Assembly (NCBI RefSeq): GCF_026127265.1
Contig: NZ_WWFG01000001.1
Location: 2,767,501-2,831,500, forward strand
DNA from: Nostoc sp. KVJ3
Lineage (GTDB): Bacteria > Cyanobacteriota > Cyanobacteriia > Cyanobacteriales > Nostocaceae
DNA: 64,000 bases
Direction: 5' to 3'
Shown: positions 54,409 through 63,685 of the stretch, piece by piece
How positions within the stretch are numbered: position 1 is the first letter of the stretch
Layout of the letters: each line of letters begins with the position of its first letter
Program-made: the position numbers and the translations under genes
The notes under the pieces: generated by a model
The model's input: only the letters and a program-made list of their open reading frames with translations
The model's database searches: none
What the model was told of the DNA's origin: nothing

Positions 54409-55545
54409 TTAAAAATTACTGGATACTTCTATTTTAAGTTTCTGATTATTTTTAGCTTCTAAAGCCAATTTTTTGATAATTATTTTTTGATTTGGGTTAA
54501 AAATTTTAATATTAACTTCTAAAAAATATTCTAGTTCTTCTAGTAATGCATCTGGAAAGACAATAGAACCAATAACATTGTTACCTGTAAGCTTGAGCTT
54601 TGTAATAAATGATACTTGTCGTCCGTTCAGTATTAAAGAATCTAAATTAGAAAATAAAATTAGCTTGAATAAACCATCTTGAATATCAGGAAGCTTTGGC
54701 AAAGATGCTGTTGAAGTATTTTTTGATTCTTGTATAATATACATATCATTCTCAAATATTATCTCATCAGGAGTCAAATAGTAAATTCCGCCAAGATAGT
54801 TTTCAATACTAAAAGTTGCTTTTAATCCATCAACTAAATATTCTAGCTTATGAGAAGTCAGCGCTTCTCTTTTACTAGCATTTTGAGAACCTTTAAGAGA
54901 AATATTTTTAAATTCCTCAAACTCTTCTCTAATTTTATGTAAATATTTATCTAATCCTTCTCGTGAGTGAATTAATACTCCAGTATGATTAAAAATAGAA
55001 TCATAAGAATCTAGAGCTTTTTCAAAAGTTTGTGTAAATCTTTCTTCAAATAGATTCTTGTTCCAATGGAGTGCGCTTTGGCGATATGCTAATATTTCAT
55101 TAATTTGAAATTTAACAAAATCATTAGCAAATTTCTGATTACTCAACTTATTCTTACTAGCTTGCGCTTTCTTGGTACTTTTTTCTGCTGTTTCGTAATA
55201 AGCAAGTACGATATAAATATTAAGCAAGTTCATCCAAGAGATTGTAGAGTATTGAATTTTATCTAGATCACCATCTTTACCCTCATCTTTAATTACCGGG
55301 ATAATGGTTATAACTTTAGATGAATTGTATGTATTGTAAATTCGAGCAAATGGATAACTTCTGGTTCTCTTCGGTGATATCCATTTTGAATAAGCAATTT
55401 CAGTTGTATGTGACTTTATTAATCCATAGCCCCTTTGTTTATTGATATCAAATACATCTAAACTAATCCTACTTAAATTCTCATCTAAGTAAGTTTTATA
55501 AGTCACTCCCTTGATAAATCCTGTAAAATGCAGAACTCCTGCCAT
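54409..55545 (-). CDS. Candidate type II restriction endonuclease, unrecognised family
   Basis: The 378-residue protein is tightly linked (18 bp) upstream of the D12 methyltransferase. I recognise no family, but TPDEIIFENDMYIIQESKNTS near residue 260 has the layout of a PD-(D/E)xK nuclease core: an acidic residue before a strand and then E-x-K. The rest is rich in Lys, Asn and Ile, unlike the neighbouring chromosomal genes, suggesting recent acquisition. A role as the endonuclease of the pair is inferred from linkage and the motif. Confidence 0.62.
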   Translation of the reverse strand: MAGVLHFTGFIKGVTYKTYLDENLSRISLDVFDINKQRGYGLIKSHTTEIAYSKWISPKRTRSYPFARIYNTYNSSKVITIIPVIKDEGKDGDLDKIQYSTISWMNLLNIYIVLAYYETAEKSTKKAQASKNKLSNQKFANDFVKFQINEILAYRQSALHWNKNLFEERFTQTFEKALDSYDSIFNHTGVLIHSREGLDKYLHKIREEFEEFKNISLKGSQNASKREALTSHKLEYLVDGLKATFSIENYLGGIYYLTPDEIIFENDMYIIQESKNTSTASLPKLPDIQDGLFKLILFSNLDSLILNGRQVSFITKLKLTGNNVIGSIVFPDALLEELEYFLEVNIKIFNPNQKIIIKKLALEAKNNQKLKIEVSSNF

Positions 55546-56052
55546 GTCTTCAAGCTTTTATTAATATTTGTCTTTGCCAGAGTTTAGCTCAACTTTGGTC
55601 ATTAAAGCATAGAAATGCGAATTATTCATAGCGTGAGTAGAATTTTAGTTATCACAGATAAATAATCTTATCCACAATAATTTTGTGCTGCTAATTATTG
55701 AGATGATACTGCTATGTGGAATTCTTACAGTGCTTGTCTTAAGTAACCGCACAGAATTATTTACGCATGAGGTTCTAGTCTGGATAAGGGTTTCATGGCT
55801 TAACTTTGTGTAATTAATTTTGTTTAGCTACTTACCTGTTTTTTCTGGTAGTGAATCATAGGTAATTCGCTGTTGGCGCATAGCTTGTCATCGTAAACGA
55901 TCGCAAACCTGCCATTATAAAATTACGGATACGTAATATATGATTGCTAACTAAATTCTGTCTTGATTTTATGTTGCATTTTCGTAAAAATCTGTTACAT
56001 TACTTTACAGGCAGTTATAACTGTTACAACATAAAAGCTCGGAGTATTATTT
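55546..56052. other. Intergenic region with Hlip promoter
   Basis: No gene is visible. The right part (55960-56040) holds the candidate HLR1 site and promoter of the Hlip gene. Confidence 0.5.
55994..56021 (+). promoter_or_regulatory. HLR1-like site (RpaB) and -10 box of the Hlip gene
   Basis: GTTACATT and TTTACAGG are two 8-bp direct repeats separated by AC, the layout of the HLR1 element bound by RpaB in cyanobacteria (consensus half site G/T TTACA followed by two A/T). The second half site departs from the consensus in its last two bases. TATAAC at 56016-56021 is a suitable -10 box immediately downstream, and another GTTACA is at 56023-56028. High-light genes such as hli are the classical targets of this element. 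Confidence 0.62.
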
Positions 56053-56232
56053 ATGGCAGACGTAAAAAAGACTACGCCTTCAGTTTCAGAAGATCCTAAT
56101 GCTTTGCGTTGGGGCTTCACTCCTCAGAGCGAAAACTGGAACGGTCGTTTTGCAATGATTGGTTTTCTATCTGCTGTTGCGCTTGAAGTGTTTTCTGGTC
56201 AAGGGATTTTACACTTCTGGGGCATTCTATAG
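56053..56232 (+). CDS. High-light-inducible protein (Hlip, one-helix chlorophyll-binding type)
   Basis: The 59-residue protein begins MADVKKTTPSVSEDPN and contains ENWNGRFAMIGFLSAVALEV, the ExxNGRxAMxGF chlorophyll-binding motif in a single membrane helix. Hlips bind chlorophyll and carotenoid, protect photosystem II assembly intermediates and, with Ycf39 (also in this window), form a chlorophyll-delivery complex. It was missed by length-based gene calls because it is short. GGAG lies 9 bases before the ATG. Confidence 0.92.
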   Translation: MADVKKTTPSVSEDPNALRWGFTPQSENWNGRFAMIGFLSAVALEVFSGQGILHFWGIL

Positions 56233-56319
56233 ATTTAAACGTTTTTACACCTTCATTAGATGATTAGGCAAGGCAGCGATTCGTAAAATCGTCTGCCTTT
56301 CCTTTATGAGAAAATTCTT

Positions 56320-57411
56320 TTAGCGTGATGAGCGAAATATTACACGCCCTGGGGATTCATCCTGATTAATTCGCGCATATACCCGGAGACAAGTTAATAC
56401 TTCGCCAGGAATACCACCACAGTCTAGTTGTAAGTCATCCTTGGACGAAGCACAGATATCTGCATAAAGTCCCGATAATTGGCGAATTCGCACTTCATTA
56501 CCCGCATTAATAGCTTCATCAGCAACTTTCTTCAAGATGCGTCGTGATTCATGTTGTAGCTTTCCCCACCAAGAATAGCGTTCAGCCGGTGGTACGAATA
56601 CTAGGGAATGTATTGCTTCATCCATGTCAATCCAAGCACGGAGAATTGATAGGGGATCGAGCTTTTTCTCAGCTTTTTGGGTGCGTTGGAAGCGATCGCT
56701 TAAAGCATCAATATATTGATCGCGCTGTTCTGGTTTGGAGTGCAAGGAAATAACATCGAAGCTAAAAACGCTCTTTAAAGCATGATGTAAATCTGGGTCT
56801 ATTTCGATAAAATTCATATATAAAAATAGAAATGCTGCTGGTAAATCGGATACGTTTATTTGAGGATTTCTAGGGTTTGAAAGTGCTTGTTGATACAAAG
56901 CCAAGCCCTGAGTTTGAACAGTACCAGTAAGACCGGGGTAGATAATTTCATCGCGGATAAAGGGAAGTTGATAGAGGTTAGAATTATCTGCGATCGCACC
57001 AACTTCTTGAGCTAAATTTAAAGTGCGCGATCGCCAAGTTGCAGCTAAATCTTCTGGTACTCGCAGCAGCTTGCGTTGAATCTCATTCCATAAATCTGAG
57101 TCCGTTGTGCTTTGCAGTTGGGAATTACCCAGATAATAATTAAGTTCTGAGTCAGAATCAAAAGCTTCTCTGAGATGATTTAAAACTAAATCATCTGGCG
57201 CATCTTCCCAACCAGTATTTTGCTGTAGGGGTTCGGGTTGCAATAGGTTATGAAGTTCTTGCAGCACTTCATCGCATATTTTAGATCCTGGATCTAGTGG
57301 TAATTCTGTGCGAGCCTGATTTAAAGTAGCCTCTAGTCCATACAAACTAAACCGCAGTAATTGGGCTAATTCTGAGTTTTCTATCTCTAATAATTGACGC
57401 AAGTGCTGCAT
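56320..57411 (-). CDS. Helical protein of unknown family in the dynamin/Hsp70-like cluster
   Basis: From the ATG at 57411 (MQHLRQLLEIENSELAQLLR) the product has 363 residues. The start is decided by a strong GGAGG eight bases upstream; the open frame runs to 57588 but those residues include a repeat. The protein is predicted mostly helical, acidic, with no membrane segment, and I recognise no domain. Motifs include EDAPDDLVLNHLREAFDSDS and RAWIDMDEAIHSLVFVPPAE. It follows the Hsp70-like gene on the same strand, 140 bp away, and is likely a third component of the same system. Confidence 0.75.
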   Translation of the reverse strand: MQHLRQLLEIENSELAQLLRFSLYGLEATLNQARTELPLDPGSKICDEVLQELHNLLQPEPLQQNTGWEDAPDDLVLNHLREAFDSDSELNYYLGNSQLQSTTDSDLWNEIQRKLLRVPEDLAATWRSRTLNLAQEVGAIADNSNLYQLPFIRDEIIYPGLTGTVQTQGLALYQQALSNPRNPQINVSDLPAAFLFLYMNFIEIDPDLHHALKSVFSFDVISLHSKPEQRDQYIDALSDRFQRTQKAEKKLDPLSILRAWIDMDEAIHSLVFVPPAERYSWWGKLQHESRRILKKVADEAINAGNEVRIRQLSGLYADICASSKDDLQLDCGGIPGEVLTCLRVYARINQDESPGRVIFRSSR

Positions 57412-57550
57412 GAATATCACCTCCAAATATTTTCGTAGCGAACTAAACTTGGCAAAACTCTGCGTTCCTTTGCGTTCACTCCGCGCCCCTTTGCGTTTAA
57501 AAATCTTAATTTTTTTCAACGCAGAGGAACGCAAAGGTTTAATACTAGAG
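57412..57550. repeat. Dispersed GCGTTCCTTTGCGTTC / GAACGCAAAGG repeat
   Basis: Between the Hsp70-like gene and the helical gene lies CTGCGTTCCTTTGCGTTC followed by AACGCAGAGGAACGCAAAGG. The two form a large imperfect hairpin of a widespread cyanobacterial repeat. It separates the two genes but no strong terminator is evident. Confidence 0.6.
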
Positions 57551-60526
57551 TTAATGTATACCGCAAAATGGATCGCGTTCTTTATCAACTTCGTTGGGTT
57601 GCAATTCTAATTCAGCAATATAAATGCATCCCTCTTCTTTTAGGCATTCTTGACTATTTGATGTCCAGTAAGGTACTTCACCAGCGTGCATCCGTAGGAT
57701 ACCTTGATCGTCTAGAGTTACACGATATTGGCAAGGATAATCTGTTGTCACATCTGGTTTGCTGAGTGCGCCAATTCGTATCCATTTTTTGCTGTTGTTT
57801 TCCGCATCTGTTTGATAAATATAAAAAGTGTGTTGGCCAGTTTGCGGGAATGGAGGTAAAGGATTACTAATTAATCCAATTCCTGGTTCTGTTACACCAT
57901 CACGCAGATAGTGAAATTTTTGGAACAATTTATTACCATCATTTCCTACTTCAAAAACAAGATGATAGGCATCTGGTTGATCGACAGTTGCAGACTCAAT
58001 AACATTGACGGCAATATCACCATCATTTAAATCTTTATTGAAGCGCTCTACGGCGATATTCCAGTTCAGTTTACCATCAGCAAATAGTGGCGATGTTTCA
58101 GAAACAACTGATTCCAAATCAATACCAGAAATATCAATTAAATAATGGGGATTTCCTTGACAAAGCAATACATTAAATTCAAGGGTTTGGTCAATTTCAA
58201 ACTGGACTTTAATTTTTTTCAGAAACTCTGTTTCTTGCATTCCCAGTTTATTCATGAGGTTTTTGCCATCGAAGCTACCCCACAATCGTAAATCTCCATC
58301 TTCGTAGTCTTGACGGTAAATAATATTAGTTAACTGGATTCCCTGCCATACAGTCCGAACTTTGGCGACAGTTTCCCAAGGTGCGAGTTGATAGAGTTCT
58401 TGTCCAGCCTGAAATATGGTGAGTAAATCATTACTTTGGGTTTTGCGTTTAAAATTGCAAGGTAAATAATAAAATAGGTTTTTGACATCAATTTCTAGTT
58501 GGTTAGCTCCCTTCCGCAGCAAGCTTTTAGACTCTTCTGGATCGAATCTTAATCTTCTCAATTTCTCGGCATAGCAAGCGCCGGCAGAGGTGGCTAATTT
58601 GGTAAATTCTAACACAAAGGTAATCCGTTCTGGATTCCATACAAAATAGGGAGACTTACTAAATTCTTGATAGATTTGGCGTTGCACTATGTCTAAATTA
58701 CAAGTTTTTCCAGACAGAATTAACCAATCAACTTTTTGAGAATTCCAAGAATCTTTGGTGAGATCGTCGGGGCGCAAGCGACTTTCCATCAATCCTTTAG
58801 CAATACCGATCGCTTCTTTAATTCCTGAAACGGCGGCTCGTTCAAATTGCTGGTTATCTAGGGTGACGCAGATACTATTTGGATCTTTGACTTGCCATTT
58901 AACCGCGCTTTGGGTAAGCAATTCGGAAATCTGTTGTTCAGAAAGTGTGAAGGTTAATAAAGAATTATCTGCTGGCGCTTTTTGCCCAAGTTTAAGTTTA
59001 GCAGCTTCCGCATGATCCCAAAGAATATAAAATGATTGCAGCCGTTGGGGTGCTTGTTGCCAACGGGTGGGTAATACTTTCTCGGAAGTATCTAGGGCAT
59101 CTTTGTAAGCAATATCGCCTTCGGGATTCTCTTTATCTAGACATTTTAAAAGACTGCCACTTTTGAATTTACCTTTTTCTAAAAAGCGCTCGTTTAACTC
59201 AGAGCTAATTAAATCTTCTAGCTTTTCACTTTCAATATCACCTGTTGTTACTGCTGCCAATAAAAAATCTGCGATCGCAACTTTTAATAATCTAAAAATC
59301 CGCAGCGTAATTAACTCACCACCTAACTGTAAATGACCGGATGAACCTAATAGTTTGGGAGTAAGTTTATAGTAACGTCCTCCTAAACCCCGATCTTCAT
59401 AATCGGCAAAAGCTGGGGTTTTATCTTCTAAAGTCAGTTCAATTAAAGCTAAATCTGTGGTTCCGCCGCCGATATCTAAAACGAGGACATTTTGTGACCA
59501 TTTATTTCCAACTTGACGGCAACGAGTTTTGAATGACTCGATGCCAATATTAAGATTACCGCCAAATTCTCGCCACAAAAAGAATATTGCCACAGAAACG
59601 GCTTCATCATAAGCAGTTTGAACATCATCGATTCCCAATTGCTCAACAAATTCCTTAACTTCTTTGCGAACAACTGGTGGGGCGACAGTGGGGTAGGTGA
59701 CAACTGCTGTTAAAAAAGTCCCTTCTGAAAATCTGCGTTGGGCGCGTTGGCGGTAATCTTCAGTTAACTCGATTAAATGCGCCCAAGCAGATTGGATCAG
59801 TTGGTTAGCGGTAATTATTTCTTCTTCACCATCTACAATAATTGAAAACGATCGCTCCTGACCGAAATAACGTTTGGGTGAATGGTGAAATCTGCTGATA
59901 ATTTCCTTTAAAGAACTGCTTGTACCTTGAGCGATCGCTTTTTTGCGGTTATCTCTAGCTTCCCTACCCATCCGCAGCTTTAAGTCCCCTAACTGCGAAA
60001 TTTCTAACTCGCTGGGAATCTCCGTATCGCGGCGATCGATATCCAGCACAACTGGGATCAAATTTTGCGACTCTAGGGTAGGAACGCGGAACACTTCATG
60101 ATAGATTTGGTAAAGTTTTTTGCTGACAGCCCGGCGGAATCTCTCGCTGTTTCCTAAAGAAAGCTCAATTTGGCGAATTGCTTCTAAAAAGCGCTCTTTA
60201 TTGTCACTTTCAAATACTTCACTCAACTTTCTTGGATCTATCTCCAGATTTTTGCTAATTTCTGTGATGAATTTTGCCCAATCGTCATCGCTGACATCTG
60301 GTAAAGCTACTGAAGCGGGGGAACTTAGCCATTCTGATAAGCGATCGCGCAGCCGCATTTCTTGCTCTTTGGGGAGAATTTCTGCGATCGGTACTTCAAT
60401 CGGATCGAAGAGTGTAACTGTGGAATTCGATGTACCAAAATCTAAAGCAAACCATCCCGGAAATCTTTTTTGTTGTTTCTCGCTTGGTTCTCGATCGCTA
60501 TATTTGTTGAGTTGAAAAGGATTCAT
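57551..60526 (-). CDS. Hsp70/actin-fold ATPase, SrfB-like
   Basis: The 991-residue protein has an N-terminal ATPase of the actin/Hsp70 fold with phosphate-1 loop WFALDFGTSNSTVTLF (residues 25-40), phosphate-2 loop VLVLDIGGGTTDLALIEL (about residue 350) and a nucleotide segment LILSGKT. Between and after these there are long inserts, and the last 270 residues form a beta-rich region (GIDLESVVSETSPLFADGKL). Length and layout resemble SrfB of the Salmonella srfABC cluster. It lies two genes downstream of a dynamin-like GTPase, a pairing also seen in srfABC. The role is unknown; chaperone or remodelling activity is inference. Confidence 0.8.
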   Translation of the reverse strand: MNPFQLNKYSDREPSEKQQKRFPGWFALDFGTSNSTVTLFDPIEVPIAEILPKEQEMRLRDRLSEWLSSPASVALPDVSDDDWAKFITEISKNLEIDPRKLSEVFESDNKERFLEAIRQIELSLGNSERFRRAVSKKLYQIYHEVFRVPTLESQNLIPVVLDIDRRDTEIPSELEISQLGDLKLRMGREARDNRKKAIAQGTSSSLKEIISRFHHSPKRYFGQERSFSIIVDGEEEIITANQLIQSAWAHLIELTEDYRQRAQRRFSEGTFLTAVVTYPTVAPPVVRKEVKEFVEQLGIDDVQTAYDEAVSVAIFFLWREFGGNLNIGIESFKTRCRQVGNKWSQNVLVLDIGGGTTDLALIELTLEDKTPAFADYEDRGLGGRYYKLTPKLLGSSGHLQLGGELITLRIFRLLKVAIADFLLAAVTTGDIESEKLEDLISSELNERFLEKGKFKSGSLLKCLDKENPEGDIAYKDALDTSEKVLPTRWQQAPQRLQSFYILWDHAEAAKLKLGQKAPADNSLLTFTLSEQQISELLTQSAVKWQVKDPNSICVTLDNQQFERAAVSGIKEAIGIAKGLMESRLRPDDLTKDSWNSQKVDWLILSGKTCNLDIVQRQIYQEFSKSPYFVWNPERITFVLEFTKLATSAGACYAEKLRRLRFDPEESKSLLRKGANQLEIDVKNLFYYLPCNFKRKTQSNDLLTIFQAGQELYQLAPWETVAKVRTVWQGIQLTNIIYRQDYEDGDLRLWGSFDGKNLMNKLGMQETEFLKKIKVQFEIDQTLEFNVLLCQGNPHYLIDISGIDLESVVSETSPLFADGKLNWNIAVERFNKDLNDGDIAVNVIESATVDQPDAYHLVFEVGNDGNKLFQKFHYLRDGVTEPGIGLISNPLPPFPQTGQHTFYIYQTDAENNSKKWIRIGALSKPDVTTDYPCQYRVTLDDQGILRMHAGEVPYWTSNSQECLKEEGCIYIAELELQPNEVDKERDPFCGIH

Positions 60527-60723
60527 TAGAGTATCACTTTCTGTTGTTTGTTTTATAGCTGGCTAAAAACTATGGTTTTTTATCATAAAAATGACAAATT
60601 TAGAGAATCTTTGTGGTGAAGACTTTTAATCGTAGGTCTTGTACCACTGATTCTCTTTAGCACTGCCTTTTTTATCTGGCGCGATGCGTAGATTGGGCTA
60701 CGCTATGAAAATTGCAGCAGTTC

Positions 60724-61041
60724 CTAAGTCGGTCTTGAAAATTCTTGCCCAGTTGCAAGTCTTACTTTTTCGATAGTTAAATTAAGTAACTTGGCAACTT
60801 CTTCTATTGGCATACCACTAGCTAAAAGCTGAGGTAGAAGTTCAAGTTTTAGTTCTTCTCGTCCCTCTTGTTTAGCTTCTTGATAAACCCTAGTTTCTTC
60901 TAACTTAACTCCTAACATAGCCTCTACCTCTTCACGACTTAAGTTGGCAAATTTATAAACAGCGATCGTTGTGATTACATCTATTATCTCTTTCTTCGCT
61001 AAAACAGTTATCTGTTCTTGTTGCACCCGCTCAATTAAACC
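60724..61041 (-). pseudogene. Remnant of a Rpn/DUF2887-family nuclease
   Basis: The frame reads LIERVQQEQITVLAKKEIID and continues KFANLSREEVEAMLGVKLEE, then ETRVYQEAKQEGREELK and a short tail, the C-terminal part of the cyanobacterial Rpn/DUF2887 family (PD-(D/E)xK nuclease-like proteins related to transposases). The catalytic N-terminal half is missing and the left edge abuts a dispersed repeat (GGACTTACGCAAAA) near 61042. An open frame from a GTG at 61026 (100 residues) might still be translated. It interrupts the dynamin/Hsp70-like cluster. Confidence 0.72.
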
Positions 61042-61126
61042 AGGACTTACGCAAAATACCTCTCAAACTCTTATTACTCCGTGTTCTCTGCGCCTCTGCG
61101 GTTCGTTCATTCTAAGTTAGCTCACC

Positions 61127-63685
61127 TCAAACATCTAAGTAAGAAACAGCAGCGATTTCAGAAAGAATCTGCAACCAAGTAGGAATTGCTATTTCAGGTG
61201 GCAAATCCCCAGCCGCTAAATATCTCAGCAAAGTTTCTTTTTTTGAAAGGTTTTGCAAACTAGGAATAATTTGATCCAAAATGCCTTCTAATTCGGAATT
61301 AATTTGCTGATTAACTTCACTAACATACTGCACAAGATGGAGACTAGCGCTAGCAGTGATTTCATCTCGCAGTCGCAGTACTAAAAGTTGGTGATTGCTC
61401 GATCTAGATAAACCCTGGCTTTTTTCTGGTGCCCAGTCAAAGATTTGACCAATGTTGTGTTTTTCGTCTTGACGCGCTAGGGGAAAGATGGTTTCAGGTG
61501 CAACGTTTTTATCTTTACTATTAATTTCCGAGATGATTGCTTCCTTCCATTCGTTAGGATCGCATCCGAGTAATAACTTGTAAAAGAGATCGGCATCTTC
61601 AAAACCAAATTTCTCTTCAATTTCTTGTTCCATATCTGGATGGAAAAGTACCTGTAATTGTTCGCGTTCTGGGGCTACATAATTTGACAATTGGTTCAAC
61701 AAATCTACCACTGCTTGATGGATGCGATCGCGGGCAAAATCTTCTACTTCCTGAACGGTTTTTTCAAATACTGGATAAAAATCATCGCTCTTAGTTGGCA
61801 GGGAAGTATTTACACGGTTTCCCCGATCGAATAATTTCCCAGCTGCACCTTTAGATTCTGCCAGAGCGATCGCTCCATTGTTGGCTTTGTTGAAGAGTAA
61901 TGTCCACTGATTCCAATTGAGGATTCTAAAAGTGAGTTCGTCTTTTACGACATCGCTGACGACAATACCGCGTCGGTCTTTGAGTGGTTCTGTCCCTAAA
62001 TCTTTTTGAAAATTCCTATAGATTTTATCCAAGCTTTCGACTACAAAGCGCAACTCGATAAAGGCGGGGCTGTCTCCTGTGGGGATACCTTGCTCGTGAA
62101 TTTCATCTATGATGTCTTTCAAGTGGTCTTGTTGCTGACTCACTACATCAGCCGCCCTGCGAGTATCTTCATACAGTTGCTTCAAACCGTGAGTTGCTAC
62201 GTGAGTTTGAATCAATTCCCGCAGCTTACTAAGTCCACCATCTTGACCAAAATAACCTAGCTGTTTGCCTAAATTACTGCGGGGATCGGTGTCTAACAGC
62301 CGTTCGCTTAATAACTCCCATTTATCTTGTAGCCGTTTAGACCGATCTAGGTAATCAGGATAATCTAAGTTAGCCAAAAAATCTGGTGAACCCGCTTTGA
62401 CGGTACTAGAACGTTTTGCTAATTCAGCTAGTCCCAACAATGGCGACAGTAAAACGATCCGGTCTTTTTGGGTTGTAAAGGCTTCTGCACCGTCAATAGT
62501 AGTTTGCAGAACTTTGAGTTTTTGGAAAACGGTTTCCTCTTTTAAATGTGGACTATCTTCAATCAGTTGGTCAAGTTCTCTTTCGCCACCTTCACTGTCT
62601 AGGGGGAGTTGATCGAAGCGACCCACACCAACGAGAATTAAATCTTTCAAGTCTTGTCCCGGTCGCTGCTGCTGCATCATGGTGAAAATTTTGTTGGCGC
62701 GATCGCTACCGGGAGATTTACCATTGAGCAATACCAAAATTGTTTGCACTTCTGCCAGTTCTCGCAGTGACAAAAAGGTATCCCTAGCCCCCGAATTAGC
62801 AGCCCCCAATCCTGGAAAGTCAATCAGAATAAATTTAGCTCCACCTGTAAAATCCCAAATTTCCCGTGAGATTTTCACATCGATATCTACACGGCGGATC
62901 AGTGGGAAGCTATTCTGCAATAACTTTGTTGGTAGTCTTTGGGGTGGACTTGGTAATCGAATATGCGCTGGCGGTAAATCCTCAAATTTTAGACCTTGGA
63001 TTGCCATTGGCTGTTCGACCAGCTGTAGCCCTTCACGGGCGGTAATAGCATCAATCTGGTAGTGCCCACCACACATCACTTCCCCATAAGCTTGATAAGC
63101 CCGCAGGAATAATACCAACTCCCGCAGTAAATAACGTAACTCCAAATTATTACTACTATTCCAAGCTTCCTCACACCAACCAATAATATCTTTGCCAGAG
63201 TTAAGTCTCGATACTGGTATCGGAGGAAGCCCTGCTGCTGTCGTCCGTTTATGGGCTTCTCCTAGCATGAAGCGTAGACACTCATGTACCCCTTCGTGAG
63301 AAAGATATTCTACAGTAAAATTACTTAGTTGAGTAGTTGCAAAGTCGTCTTGCGGGATAATATGTATGGCAGTAACATTACCTGTAGTGGGGTTTTCACT
63401 GACAGGTAAAGCATCTGCATATCCAATTAGACTGCCTAAAAGTAAAGTTTTTCCACTACTGAATTCCCCCATCACCCCAATTTTGACAGGTGAAGTTGCA
63501 AGGTCTACAGTTTTCTGGGCAGCCGATCGCAAACGCAGGAGACAGTCATCAAGACTAGCTGGAACCCAATCTTCTTGTTTTGAAGGGTGCTGGGGCACAG
63601 AATCAATCTTTCGGAGGATGAATTCGCCGTACTCCTTAAAACGGCCCAGTTTATCTGGTTCCATAGAGTAGTTCCCGCTTAACAT
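61127..63685 (-). CDS. Dynamin-like GTPase (SrfC-like)
   Basis: The 852-residue protein has a large GTPase domain with P-loop GEFSSGKTLLLGSLIG (residues about 72-87), switch/G3 region ILIDFPGLGAANSGA (about residue 290) and VGVGRFDQLPLD where a G4 motif is expected. After about residue 480 it is long and helical, as in bacterial dynamin-like proteins, with no clear membrane helix. GEFSSGKS-type P-loops also mark SrfC-like proteins. The downstream neighbour is a nuclease remnant and then the SrfB-like ATPase on the same strand. Membrane or complex remodelling is inferred from the fold. Confidence 0.82.
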   Translation of the reverse strand: MLSGNYSMEPDKLGRFKEYGEFILRKIDSVPQHPSKQEDWVPASLDDCLLRLRSAAQKTVDLATSPVKIGVMGEFSSGKTLLLGSLIGYADALPVSENPTTGNVTAIHIIPQDDFATTQLSNFTVEYLSHEGVHECLRFMLGEAHKRTTAAGLPPIPVSRLNSGKDIIGWCEEAWNSSNNLELRYLLRELVLFLRAYQAYGEVMCGGHYQIDAITAREGLQLVEQPMAIQGLKFEDLPPAHIRLPSPPQRLPTKLLQNSFPLIRRVDIDVKISREIWDFTGGAKFILIDFPGLGAANSGARDTFLSLRELAEVQTILVLLNGKSPGSDRANKIFTMMQQQRPGQDLKDLILVGVGRFDQLPLDSEGGERELDQLIEDSPHLKEETVFQKLKVLQTTIDGAEAFTTQKDRIVLLSPLLGLAELAKRSSTVKAGSPDFLANLDYPDYLDRSKRLQDKWELLSERLLDTDPRSNLGKQLGYFGQDGGLSKLRELIQTHVATHGLKQLYEDTRRAADVVSQQQDHLKDIIDEIHEQGIPTGDSPAFIELRFVVESLDKIYRNFQKDLGTEPLKDRRGIVVSDVVKDELTFRILNWNQWTLLFNKANNGAIALAESKGAAGKLFDRGNRVNTSLPTKSDDFYPVFEKTVQEVEDFARDRIHQAVVDLLNQLSNYVAPEREQLQVLFHPDMEQEIEEKFGFEDADLFYKLLLGCDPNEWKEAIISEINSKDKNVAPETIFPLARQDEKHNIGQIFDWAPEKSQGLSRSSNHQLLVLRLRDEITASASLHLVQYVSEVNQQINSELEGILDQIIPSLQNLSKKETLLRYLAAGDLPPEIAIPTWLQILSEIAAVSYLDV

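Noticed and set aside
60120..60515. 131-codon frame opposite the SrfB-like gene
   Set aside because: It is antisense to the conserved N-terminal ATPase region and resembles no family.
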